Shown here in pieces: positions 24,790 to 33,315 of a DNA stretch of 35,632 nt. The notes under the pieces were generated by a model. That model did no database searches. It was not told the DNA's origin and saw only the letters and a program-made list of their open reading frames with translations. Positions within the stretch are counted from its first letter, which is position 1, and the number at the start of each line of letters is the position of its first letter. A program made the translations under genes and the position numbers. Source of the DNA: Pseudomonadales bacterium (GTDB lineage: Bacteria > Pseudomonadota > Gammaproteobacteria > Pseudomonadales > UBA7434); the NCBI GenBank assembly GCA_013043705.1, contig JABDNS010000095.1, positions 1-35,632 on the forward strand. Reading direction: 5' to 3'.

Positions 24790-25734
24790 ATGAAGTTTGA
24801 TAATCGCATTACACGAATGCTGGGCGTAGAAGTGCCGCTGGTGCAGGCGCCTATGGGCTGGATAGCCAGGTCACAGCTGGCCTCAGCGGTGTCAAACGCT
24901 GGCGGCATGGGCATTATTGAAACGTCATCTGGCGAGCTCGACAACATCAGGCATGAAATAAAAAAAATGCGTGAACTGACGAGCAAGCCGTTCGGCGTTA
25001 ACATCGCGCAAGCTTTTGTGCGCGACCCTAAAATTATTGATTTTGTTGTTGAGCAAGGTGTGAAGTTTGTTACCACCTCGGCGGGTAACCCGCAAAAATA
25101 TACCTCAACGCTAAAGGCTGCCGGCCTCACCGTATTTCATGTTGTGCCAACGCTGGATGCGGCGTTAAAAGCGGTAGATTGCGGCGTAGACGGTTTGGTA
25201 GTTGAAGGCGGTGAGGGCGGCGGATTTAAAAATCCGCGCGATGTAGCCAGCATGGTATTGCTGCCACTGGTTCGCGAAAAAGTTGAGGTGCCAATTATTG
25301 CGGCGGGCGGATTTGTCGATGGCGCCAGTATGCTGGCGGCATTCGCGCTGGGCGCCGAGGCTGTGCAAATGGGCACGCGTATGGTTTCCGCTGCAGAGTC
25401 GCCGGTGCACGATAATTGGAAGCACGCCATCGTGAACGCCAAGGAAACCGACACCCTGATGCTGGGCAGGCAATCGTCTCCTGCGCTTCGTGCGCTGCGC
25501 ACCGAACGCAGCAATGCATTGGAATTTGCTGCGCCGGATAAAAGCATGCTGGAGCAGCTGGCAAATATTAAGGAGCTCTATTTTGGCGGCGACATGGAAG
25601 CCAGTATTGCGTTGACAGGCCAGGTCTGTGGGCGTATCAATGAGGTCAGGCCAGTCGCTGAGATTATCGATACTGTGCGCACCGAATTTTTTCAAGCGCT
25701 CGGTCGGCTGCAAAAAGAATATCCGGCTGCTTAG
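24790..25734 (+). CDS. Nitronate monooxygenase / FabK-family FMN flavoprotein with altered active site
   Basis: A 314-residue TIM-barrel FMN protein of the 2-nitropropane dioxygenase superfamily. Typical blocks are VQAPMGWIARSQLASAVSNA, GGMGIIETSS, KPFGVNIA, VVPTLDAALKAVDCGVDGLV, IIAAGGFVDGASMLAAFALG and QMGTRMVSAAESPVH. The family's usual active-site His (E-x-x-E-[AS]-GGH in nitronate monooxygenases and FabK) is replaced: here the segment is EGGEGGGFKNP with Phe146 at that position. A standard nitronate or enoyl-ACP reductase activity is therefore doubtful. It follows the acyl-CoA dehydrogenase by 18 bases with a good ribosome site (GGGAGC), suggesting a joint role in fatty or branched acyl-CoA metabolism. 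Its TAG directly abuts the mtfA stop on the other strand. Confidence 0.88.
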   Translation: MKFDNRITRMLGVEVPLVQAPMGWIARSQLASAVSNAGGMGIIETSSGELDNIRHEIKKMRELTSKPFGVNIAQAFVRDPKIIDFVVEQGVKFVTTSAGNPQKYTSTLKAAGLTVFHVVPTLDAALKAVDCGVDGLVVEGGEGGGFKNPRDVASMVLLPLVREKVEVPIIAAGGFVDGASMLAAFALGAEAVQMGTRMVSAAESPVHDNWKHAIVNAKETDTLMLGRQSSPALRALRTERSNALEFAAPDKSMLEQLANIKELYFGGDMEASIALTGQVCGRINEVRPVAEIIDTVRTEFFQALGRLQKEYPAA

Positions 25735-26595
25735 CTATTCGCTATGGCTTTTTTCTGTCGTGTCTTGCCAGCTGGCCGGGTCCAGTTGGTAAAAACGCTG
25801 TAGCTGTGCATATAAATCTGGCAGGCGATCGCGCATTGCTATCGATTTTTCAAAAAAACTTTCGGTGGCTACCGCAAAAAATTCCGGCGGAGATTCTGCA
25901 CCATAAGCATCCATTACTTTGTTTTTCCGCCTTTCCACGCGCCTTAAAAAGGCTGCGTACTCGCTATTCAGTATCCGGACCCACTCGCCATAGTGTGAGT
26001 GCTCGCGCAGAAGTGGCTGGCCATTAACCGCCATATTTTGTTCGTCGAGCTTATGCGCGAACTCATGCATAACCACATTGAAGCCGTCATCTTCATTGGC
26101 GCCGCCACGAAGCACATCCCCCCAGGACAGGATTACCGGGCCGCGGTGCCAGGACTCTCCCGCTCGATGCCTGCGCTGATGCGAGACCACCGCGCCATCT
26201 TGCTGGTTCGTGTCGCTATAAAATGTATCGGGATAGACCATAATGGTTCTAAAGCCTGGGTAAATTTCGCCTTCCTCGGCCAATACCAACAAGCAGGCTT
26301 GCCCTGCAATATTAACGCGCACCTTATCGTCTATGAGCATGCTGCCACGAGCGACAAATTTTTTGCTGGCAATAAAATAGTTGATGCGGGCATGCAGGGC
26401 TTGTCGCAAGTTTTCTGGCAGGTATCGATAGAGCGCAAAGTGCTGCTGTAATATATGCTGCCACTGTTCCGGAAAGGGCTTGCGGTAGAGTGCTTTGCGT
26501 TTTCGGGCCTTCCACCATGCACGGACCCGCCTGCCGAGCAGCCAGGCGGTAACCAAGCCGATTATGCAGAGGCCGTATAACGCCAGTAGATTCAA
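25735..26595 (-). CDS. mtfA: MtfA-type zinc-dependent peptidase (M90) with N-terminal membrane helix
   Basis: MtfA (M90/DUF980) is a zinc aminopeptidase-like protein that in E. coli binds the repressor Mlc and so affects glucose PTS expression. The zinc motif HEFAHKLDE is at residues 177-185. Also typical are VILSWGDVLRG before it and the later Glu/Asp-rich helix with DAYGAESPPEFFAVATESFFE. Residues 3-20 form a membrane helix (LLALYGLCIIGLVTAWLL) followed by a very basic stretch, which the E. coli protein lacks; this form should be membrane-anchored. The length is 286 residues. The start is TTG at 26595, the only start after an in-frame TGA; its ribosome site is poor. It converges on the flavoprotein gene with no gap and is divergent from the glycogen operon. 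Confidence 0.9.
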   Translation of the reverse strand: MNLLALYGLCIIGLVTAWLLGRRVRAWWKARKRKALYRKPFPEQWQHILQQHFALYRYLPENLRQALHARINYFIASKKFVARGSMLIDDKVRVNIAGQACLLVLAEEGEIYPGFRTIMVYPDTFYSDTNQQDGAVVSHQRRHRAGESWHRGPVILSWGDVLRGGANEDDGFNVVMHEFAHKLDEQNMAVNGQPLLREHSHYGEWVRILNSEYAAFLRRVERRKNKVMDAYGAESPPEFFAVATESFFEKSIAMRDRLPDLYAQLQRFYQLDPASWQDTTEKSHSE

Positions 26596-26888
26596 GGGTT
26601 CGCTAGCCTCTCATGTCTGTTAAAGCTGGTTCTTTTTTAATGCTATTTAAGCGGTAGAGTAGGCTGTCGCGGCTTTAACACCTCTAGGCGCAGCTTCCGT
26701 TAACCGCAGCGCCGGCTGTGCTAACCTGCCCTACTAGATTATTTTTGATCAAAAAACAGCCTGGAGATGGTTGCTCTTTCTACGTGCGCGGCCAAAGCCG
26801 GGAGCCAATTTTCTGCAATGCAAGCGCGTCATGGGCGAAGTATTGTGGGTGTCGCCAACGTATTTATCATAGCCGCGGGGGGATTAGC
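26596..26888. other. Divergent region between mtfA and malQ
   Basis: No separate gene is seen. The malQ frame is open from 26718, but its residues up to 26888 do not look like MalQ. The region must hold the glycogen operon promoter and the mtfA promoter; no strong -35/-10 pair was found. A 14-base palindrome lies at 26742-26755. Confidence 0.5.
26742..26755. promoter_or_regulatory. Perfect palindrome upstream of malQ, possible operator
   Basis: TTTTTGATCAAAAA is a perfect 14-base palindrome about 134 bases before the preferred malQ start, in an otherwise GC-rich stretch. It may be an operator for a repressor or a bend site. No regulator is known from this window. Confidence 0.3.
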
Positions 26889-29000
26889 TTGGAAGCGCTG
26901 GAAAAGCTTTTTTATCTCACCGGTATAGGGCGGGAGTACTACGACTTTTCGGGCCATAGCCGGGAAATTTCGCTGCGGTCGAGGATTGCCTGCGCGCGCG
27001 CGATGGATATTGCCGTGGATAATCCAGCCAGAGTCGATGCTGCAATTTTCGATCTTGATGCCAAGCCGTGGACACAGTTCTTGCAGCCACTGCAAATAGC
27101 GGCGGCAGGCGATAATGTTCATTTTGAAGTACGCCTGCCCGATACGCTACGAGAGCGAGCCGTACGTTGGATATTAACCAGCGAGCAGGGTGATTTACAA
27201 AGCGGTACGGCTGCGATCTCCGAGCTTAACGAGATTGGCGAATACCGTATAGAGGACACACGCTATGCCGCTTATGCGGTTCCAGTCGGTGTTGTATCGG
27301 CTGGCTACTATATTTTGTCTGTTGCGGTAGACGATGCGACAGCCGAGTCGACCTTAGCGGTCTGCCCCGCTGCTTGTTATAAACCTTGCGCGCTTGAGGC
27401 TGAACCGGCCGCCAAGCGTAGTTGGGGTATCAGCTGTCATCTCTATACACTGCGCTCCGAGACAAATTGGGGCATCGGCGATTTTGCAGATCTCAAGGCC
27501 TTAACCCGTTACAGTGCCGACGCAGGCATAGATTTTTTGTTGCTCAACCCGCTGCATGCGCCAAATTTTTCGGCTGCAGACTTCGCCAGCCCTTACAGTG
27601 CTTCAGATCGCAGGTTTTTGAACCCGCTGTACATTAGCCTACCAGATGCCGCTGCAGCGCTTGGTGCCAACGAACTTGCGCAGCATTTTGATGACGTAGC
27701 GAAGCAAGAACAGCTCGAATTGCTGCGTATAGCCCCACATGTTGCCTACAAGGATGTGGCTAAGCTAAAACTTGCAGAACTGCACGATTTATTTATTTGG
27801 TTCGTCAGTCGCACGGACCAAGTGCAAAGTAAAATTGCTATTCAGTACGAGGGCTTTGTGCAGGGCCAGTCGCAGGCACTACAGGATTTCGCGAGGCATG
27901 CCGCTGCGCACCCGCTGCCAGAACTGGAGTTTTCGCCGAGTGAAAACTTCGAAATATTTTTGCAGTGGCTGGCTCGTATGCAGCTCCAGGCTTGCCAGCA
28001 TTTTGCCCTTGAATGCGGCATGTCGATCGGCCTGGTCGGTGACCTTGCAGTGGGGGCGGCAGTTGGCGGTGCGGAAACGCATTGCAACGAGCACCTGTAT
28101 TGCAAAACAGCAAGTATTGGCGCACCGCCAGATGCGTTCAACGAGCTTGGTCAAAATTGGGCGTTGCCGGCGCCTCGACCCACCGCAATGCGTGATACAG
28201 GTTATGCACATTTTATCGATTTGCTGCGCGCAAATATGCAAAGTACAGGTGGGCTGCGCATTGATCACGTTATGGGTTTAATGCGCCTGTGGTGGTGTCT
28301 CGCAGGTGAACCGGAAGGTGCCTATGTCTATTACCCGTTCGAGCATATGTTTGCGTTGCTGAGGTTGGAAAGTCACAGGCAGCAGTGTTGTGTTATCGGC
28401 GAGGACATGGGTGTAGTTGAAGATGCTTTTCGCGATGCAATGCATAGCAGTGCGCTATTCAATAACAGGCTTTTCTATTTTGAGAGAGCGCGCGATGGAT
28501 CTTTTCTCGATCCAGCAATGCATTCAGTCGATACATTATTTATGACCAGCAACCACGATGTACCAACATTGGCAGCCTGGTGGTCTGGAGAAGACCTGCG
28601 TTTGAAGGCGTCGCTCGGACTTCTCGAACAAACCGAACAGGATGCATTGAGCTGCGCTTTACAAGTTCGCGCTGATGACAGGGTGAAGGTGCTAGAGTGG
28701 CTGGCAAGTAATGATCTTCTACCCGCAGGTTGGCGTGGCGATTATCTGCAGATACAAGAAAAGCCGTACGACTTCAGCCTTTGCGCCGCGTTGCATCAAG
28801 CCTGCGCGCGCTCAAGTTCCAGATTGCTGTCTTTGCAGCTTGAAGATGCCCAGCTAATGACAGAACCGCTGAATATACCCGGCACCTACAGGGAATATCC
28901 CAACTGGCGCCGCAAGCAAGCCAACAATATTGACGCGATTTTTGCCGATTCGCATATCCGGCAAATGTTTGCAGCGATAAATGAGGAAAGAATCCAATGA
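26889..29000 (+). CDS. malQ: 4-alpha-glucanotransferase (amylomaltase) MalQ
   Basis: A GH77 enzyme that transfers maltodextrin segments between glucans. Counted from the TTG at 26889 (703 residues; E. coli 694), the catalytic triad is Asp459 (RIDHVMGLMR), Glu505 (GEDMGVV) and Asp557 (TSNHDVPTLA), close to E. coli 448/496/548. An N-terminal region of about 175 residues precedes SWGISCHLYTLRSETNWGIG. GGGGGGA lies 5 bases before this TTG, and the family-like sequence (LEALEKLFYLTGIGREYYDF) begins there. A GTG at 26718 would add 57 Cys-rich, unconserved residues and is less likely. The stop overlaps the glgB ATG by four bases (ATGA). It leads the malQ-glgB-glgX-glgP operon. The enzyme call is firm; the start is not. 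Confidence 0.93.
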   Translation: MEALEKLFYLTGIGREYYDFSGHSREISLRSRIACARAMDIAVDNPARVDAAIFDLDAKPWTQFLQPLQIAAAGDNVHFEVRLPDTLRERAVRWILTSEQGDLQSGTAAISELNEIGEYRIEDTRYAAYAVPVGVVSAGYYILSVAVDDATAESTLAVCPAACYKPCALEAEPAAKRSWGISCHLYTLRSETNWGIGDFADLKALTRYSADAGIDFLLLNPLHAPNFSAADFASPYSASDRRFLNPLYISLPDAAAALGANELAQHFDDVAKQEQLELLRIAPHVAYKDVAKLKLAELHDLFIWFVSRTDQVQSKIAIQYEGFVQGQSQALQDFARHAAAHPLPELEFSPSENFEIFLQWLARMQLQACQHFALECGMSIGLVGDLAVGAAVGGAETHCNEHLYCKTASIGAPPDAFNELGQNWALPAPRPTAMRDTGYAHFIDLLRANMQSTGGLRIDHVMGLMRLWWCLAGEPEGAYVYYPFEHMFALLRLESHRQQCCVIGEDMGVVEDAFRDAMHSSALFNNRLFYFERARDGSFLDPAMHSVDTLFMTSNHDVPTLAAWWSGEDLRLKASLGLLEQTEQDALSCALQVRADDRVKVLEWLASNDLLPAGWRGDYLQIQEKPYDFSLCAALHQACARSSSRLLSLQLEDAQLMTEPLNIPGTYREYPNWRRKQANNIDAIFADSHIRQMFAAINEERIQ

Positions 29001-31225
29001 CGCAAGCGGTACAAACGAGTATCGACAGGCATGAGCTTGCAGCGCTGCTTGATGCGCGCCACGCCGACATATTCTCGGTGCTTGGAATGCATAGGCAACC
29101 CGGTGGTAGCGGTTTACTTGTACGCTGCTTGCAACCAGGCGCCAGCTCGGTAACTGTAGTTGACAAGCACAGTGGTAAGGATGTTGCGGTGCTTGATTGC
29201 ACGCATGAAAGTGGTTTTTTCGAGGGCAAGCTGGGTCGCCGCAGAAAGCCTTTTCACTACTTTTTGCGGGTGTCTTATCCGGATGCCGAGCTGGAAATTG
29301 AAGATTGCTACCGCTTCGCCAGCCAACTCAATGAAAACGACCTCTACCTTTTTTGCGAGGGAACACAGGAGCGTGCCTATCACTTCCTGGGTTCGCATCC
29401 GCTTACGGTAGACGGAGTTGACGGCGTCAACTTCGCAGTGTGGGCGCCAAACGCTTCGCGGGTTTCGGTGGTCGGGGATTTTAATCATTGGGATGGCAGG
29501 CGTCATGCCATGCGCAAACACCCTGCTGCCGGAGTTTGGGAAATTTTTGTGCCCGCGCTACAGGCAGGTAGCGTATATAAATACGAAATTGTTTCGGCCG
29601 AAGGTACGGTGCTGCCGCTGAAAGCCGACCCCTTCGCGTTTGCGATGCAACACTCGCCAGCCAATGCATCCAAAGTAGCGGCCGTGTCTGCCTACAACTG
29701 GGCCGACAGTGCCTGGATGAATCGGCGCCGCGATGTATCGCAGCAATACCAGCAGCCCTTGTCAATCTACGAAGTACATTTTGCTTCGTGGCGACGCAAC
29801 ATAGAACGCGACGGCGCTTACCTGGACTACCGGGAGTTGGCGGACCAGCTTATTCCCTATGCACTTGAAATGGGTTTTACACACCTGCAGCTTATGCCGG
29901 TTAGCGAGTTTCCTTTCGATGGTTCGTGGGGCTACCAGCCGATTGGCCTGTACGCGCCGACTAGCCGCTTTGGCGATGCTGATGCGTTTCGTTACTTCGT
30001 CGATCAGTGCCACCGCAATGACTTGGGCGTATTGCTCGACTGGGTGCCGGGCCACTTTCCTACCGATGAGCATGGGCTGGGCCGTTTTGACGGCAGTTGC
30101 CTGTACGAGCACGAGGATCCAAAACAGGGTTTTCACCCCGACTGGAATACGCTTATCTACAACTACTCGCGTGCGGAAGTGGTGAGTTTTCTGTTAAGCA
30201 ACGCTTTGTACTGGCTCGATGAATTTCATATCGATGGCCTTAGGGTCGATGCCGTTGCCTCCATGCTTTACCTGGACTACGGCCGCGAAGCCGGTGAGTG
30301 GATTCCCAACCAGCATGGTGGACGTGAAAACCTCGCAGCCATGGAGTTCTTGCGCAATGTGAATGCGCGAGCCTATTTTAACCACCCGGGCATAATGATG
30401 ATCGCCGAGGAATCCACCGCATGGCCGGGTGTAACCAAAGCGGTCGATGAGAATGGCTTGGGATTTGGCTTCAAGTGGAACATGGGTTGGATGAACGATA
30501 CGCTCAGCTACATGGAGCGCGACCCGATACACAGGAAGTTTCATCATAACGAGATGACTTTCGGACTGTTGTACGGTTTCTCCGAGAATTTTATTTTGCC
30601 TTTAAGTCACGACGAGGTCGTGCATGGAAAAAAATCCTTGCTGTCCAAAATGCCCGGTGATGATTGGCAAAAATTTGCCAATCTTCGTGCCTACTTCGGG
30701 TTTATGTATTCTCATCCAGGGAAAAAATTATTGTTTATGGGTGGCGAGCTCGCGCAGCGCGATGAATGGAACCATGATCGCAGTCTCGACTGGCATTTGC
30801 TCGAGCATGCAGCGCATGCCGGTATTAAGCAGTTAGTTGCCGACCTCAACCGCATTTATCGTGATGCACCGGCCTTGCACCAGCGTGACTGCGATGCGGA
30901 TGGCTTTCGCTGGCTACAGGAGGGCAGCGCCGAGCAGTCCGTGTTCGCCTATATGCGTTTTGGCCTGGATGGCGCTGAGCCCGCGCTGGTGGTGGTAAAC
31001 ATGACGCCAAACACGTACTCCGACTACGAAATCGGTGTGCCCGAAAGTGGTTACTACCGTGAAATTATGAACACCGACAGCAGTATTTACGGTGGTAGTA
31101 ACAAGGGTAATAGCGGTGGCCAGCACGCATTGCACGAGTCTTTCGACGGCCAGCCCTGCAAAATAAAAGTCTGCGTTCCCCCATTGGCCACGCTAATTCT
31201 GCTCTGCGAAACCGGTAAAGGATAA
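28997..31225 (+). CDS. glgB: 1,4-alpha-glucan branching enzyme GlgB
   Basis: Makes alpha-1,6 branches in glycogen (GH13_9). The order is an N-terminal GlgB module (ELAALLDARHADIFSVLGMH), a CBM48 domain (GVNFAVWAPNASRVSVVGDF, NHWDGRRHAM), then the catalytic barrel and a C-terminal beta domain. The predicted nucleophile is Asp418 (GLRVDAVASMLYLDY), the acid/base Glu471 (IAEESTAWPGV) and the third carboxylate Asp539 (LSHDEVVHGK), each 13 residues beyond E. coli 405/458/526. At 742 residues it is full length. GAGGAAAG 6 bases before the ATG and the overlap with malQ show tight coupling. Confidence 0.98.
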   Translation: MTQAVQTSIDRHELAALLDARHADIFSVLGMHRQPGGSGLLVRCLQPGASSVTVVDKHSGKDVAVLDCTHESGFFEGKLGRRRKPFHYFLRVSYPDAELEIEDCYRFASQLNENDLYLFCEGTQERAYHFLGSHPLTVDGVDGVNFAVWAPNASRVSVVGDFNHWDGRRHAMRKHPAAGVWEIFVPALQAGSVYKYEIVSAEGTVLPLKADPFAFAMQHSPANASKVAAVSAYNWADSAWMNRRRDVSQQYQQPLSIYEVHFASWRRNIERDGAYLDYRELADQLIPYALEMGFTHLQLMPVSEFPFDGSWGYQPIGLYAPTSRFGDADAFRYFVDQCHRNDLGVLLDWVPGHFPTDEHGLGRFDGSCLYEHEDPKQGFHPDWNTLIYNYSRAEVVSFLLSNALYWLDEFHIDGLRVDAVASMLYLDYGREAGEWIPNQHGGRENLAAMEFLRNVNARAYFNHPGIMMIAEESTAWPGVTKAVDENGLGFGFKWNMGWMNDTLSYMERDPIHRKFHHNEMTFGLLYGFSENFILPLSHDEVVHGKKSLLSKMPGDDWQKFANLRAYFGFMYSHPGKKLLFMGGELAQRDEWNHDRSLDWHLLEHAAHAGIKQLVADLNRIYRDAPALHQRDCDADGFRWLQEGSAEQSVFAYMRFGLDGAEPALVVVNMTPNTYSDYEIGVPESGYYREIMNTDSSIYGGSNKGNSGGQHALHESFDGQPCKIKVCVPPLATLILLCETGKG

Positions 31226-31228
31226 TAC

Positions 31229-33310
31229 ATGAGCAAGTTGGATATACAGGCCGGTGATCCGCATCAACTCGGCGCACACTACGACGGTGAGGGTACAAAC
31301 TTTGCGCTCTTCTCGGCACATGCCGAGCGCGTTGAATTATGCCTGTTTGACGACAAAGGCGAGCAACAGCTTGCGCGCGTTGACTTGCCGGAGCAGGCAC
31401 ATGACGTGTGGCACGGCTACCTTCCCGATGCCAAGCCGGGCACGGTTTATGGATATCGCGTACACGGTGCCTACGATCCTACAGCCGGCCATCGTTTTAA
31501 TCCCAATAAATTATTAATAGATCCGTACGCGCGTCAATTGCTAGGTGATTTTAAATGGTGCGACGCGCATTTCGGTTATCGGCTCGGCGATGAGCAGAGT
31601 GACTTGTCTTTCGATACCCGCGACAATGCAGCCTGGGTTCCCAAGTGCGTGGTGCAGGCTGGGCAATCAACCGGGCTCGTACAGCGGCCGCAAATACCCG
31701 GCGCTGAATGCGTTATTTATGAGCTGCATACGCGCGGATTCACCCTGAAGAACCCTGCGATACCGGCCTCGGAGCGCGGTACTTTTGCCGCGCTCGCCAA
31801 CCCGGTTACTATCGACTATCTGCGCAGCCTTGGTGTGAGTAGCGTTGAATTGCTGCCAGTGCACAGCTTTGTCGACGAGCATTTTTTATTTGAGCGCGGC
31901 CTTGGCAATTACTGGGGTTATAACACCCTGAATTTCTTTGCACCGCATTCTGCATATCTTGGCGGCGCCGATGTGATGGCCTTTCGAGCTATGGTAGACC
32001 GGCTGCATGATGCCGGCATTGAAGTGATACTTGATGTGGTTTACAACCATACTTGCGAAAGTAATCGTCTCGGCCCGACGTTGTCGATGCGCGGTATTGA
32101 TAACGCTGTTTACTACAGGTTGCAGCCTGAAAGCTCGCGGTATTACGTGAACGATACCGGATGCGGTAACACGCTGAATATCGATCATCCTCGCGTGCTG
32201 CAGTTAGTTATGGACAGCCTACGCTACTGGGCGCAGGTGATGGGCGTAGATGGTTTTCGTTTTGATCTCGCCGCTACACTGGGCCGTGAACCGCATGGCT
32301 TTAGCCAGCGTTCAACATTTTTGCAAGCGATAGCGCAGGACCCGGTGCTGTCGCGGCTCAAGCTTATAGCCGAACCCTGGGATATCGGTCCTGGAGGATA
32401 CCAGCTGGGAAATTTCCCCGCTCCATGGAGTGAGTGGAACGACGACTATCGCGATACGGTAAAAAAATTCTGGCGCAACACGCCAGGTATCCTGCCTACT
32501 TTTGCGAGGAGGCTACACGGTTCCAGCGACATATTTGAGGGTTCCGGGCGCAATCCACATGCGAGTATCAATTTCATTACCAGCCACGACGGGTTCACGC
32601 TGCGAGACCTCGTTAGTTATAACGAGCGACATAACACAGCCAATGGCGAAGGCAATCGTGATGGCCATCACGACAACCTCAGTATGAACTTCGGTGTTGA
32701 GGGCCCAAGCGATTCTGTGCAGGTTAATGCTATTCGCAGCCAACAGCAGCGTAACTACCTGGCCACACTATTTGTCTCGCAAGGTGTTCCCATGTTACTG
32801 GCTGGAGATGAGTTTGGCAGAACACAGCAGGGTAATAACAACGCCTATTGCCAGGATAACGAGATCAACTGGTGCGACTGGGAAAATGCTGACCAGGACT
32901 TGCAGGCTTTCGTTGCACTACTAATAGGCATTCGACGCAAATATCCCGCGCTCGCGCACAAAAGTTATATTCATGATTCGCCACAGGGTCAAAATACCAG
33001 TATTGAGTGGCTTAACGTCGACGGCAGTGAGATGCGCGAGGAGCACTGGCAGGAGCACCATCGTTTCACGTTATCCTACTTACTCGATTCTACCGGTGAG
33101 TCAGGACATCGCTATAGAATCCTGATACTTTTCAACAATTCAGCTGAAAGGCAAGAATTTTCTTTACCAACACCAATTAGTAATGCGTGGCGTTGTTTGC
33201 TAGACACCTGCAGCGTGGATGGTCGCGCTGTTGACGTAGACCTGGCACCAGGCCGGGTCGTGCGTGAACCGCGTAGCGTGGCAATTTTTATTGATACTGG
33301 GAACGGATAA
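31229..33310 (+). CDS. glgX: Glycogen debranching enzyme GlgX
   Basis: A GH13_11 isoamylase-type enzyme that removes short branches left by glycogen phosphorylase. An N-terminal CBM48 domain (GEGTNFALFSAHAERVELCLFD) is followed by the barrel, with GNYWGYNTLNFFAPH, VVYNHT, Asp346 (GFRFDLAATLGRE), Glu382 (IAEPWDIGPGGYQLGNF) and Asp454 (TSHDGFTLRDLVSYN). The length is 693 residues (E. coli 657; Pseudomonas ~715). It starts 3 bases after glgB with AAAGGA upstream. Placement beside glgP is functionally apt, because phosphorolysis stalls near branch points that GlgX removes. Confidence 0.97.
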   Translation: MSKLDIQAGDPHQLGAHYDGEGTNFALFSAHAERVELCLFDDKGEQQLARVDLPEQAHDVWHGYLPDAKPGTVYGYRVHGAYDPTAGHRFNPNKLLIDPYARQLLGDFKWCDAHFGYRLGDEQSDLSFDTRDNAAWVPKCVVQAGQSTGLVQRPQIPGAECVIYELHTRGFTLKNPAIPASERGTFAALANPVTIDYLRSLGVSSVELLPVHSFVDEHFLFERGLGNYWGYNTLNFFAPHSAYLGGADVMAFRAMVDRLHDAGIEVILDVVYNHTCESNRLGPTLSMRGIDNAVYYRLQPESSRYYVNDTGCGNTLNIDHPRVLQLVMDSLRYWAQVMGVDGFRFDLAATLGREPHGFSQRSTFLQAIAQDPVLSRLKLIAEPWDIGPGGYQLGNFPAPWSEWNDDYRDTVKKFWRNTPGILPTFARRLHGSSDIFEGSGRNPHASINFITSHDGFTLRDLVSYNERHNTANGEGNRDGHHDNLSMNFGVEGPSDSVQVNAIRSQQQRNYLATLFVSQGVPMLLAGDEFGRTQQGNNNAYCQDNEINWCDWENADQDLQAFVALLIGIRRKYPALAHKSYIHDSPQGQNTSIEWLNVDGSEMREEHWQEHHRFTLSYLLDSTGESGHRYRILILFNNSAERQEFSLPTPISNAWRCLLDTCSVDGRAVDVDLAPGRVVREPRSVAIFIDTGNG

Positions 33311-33315
33311 AACAA

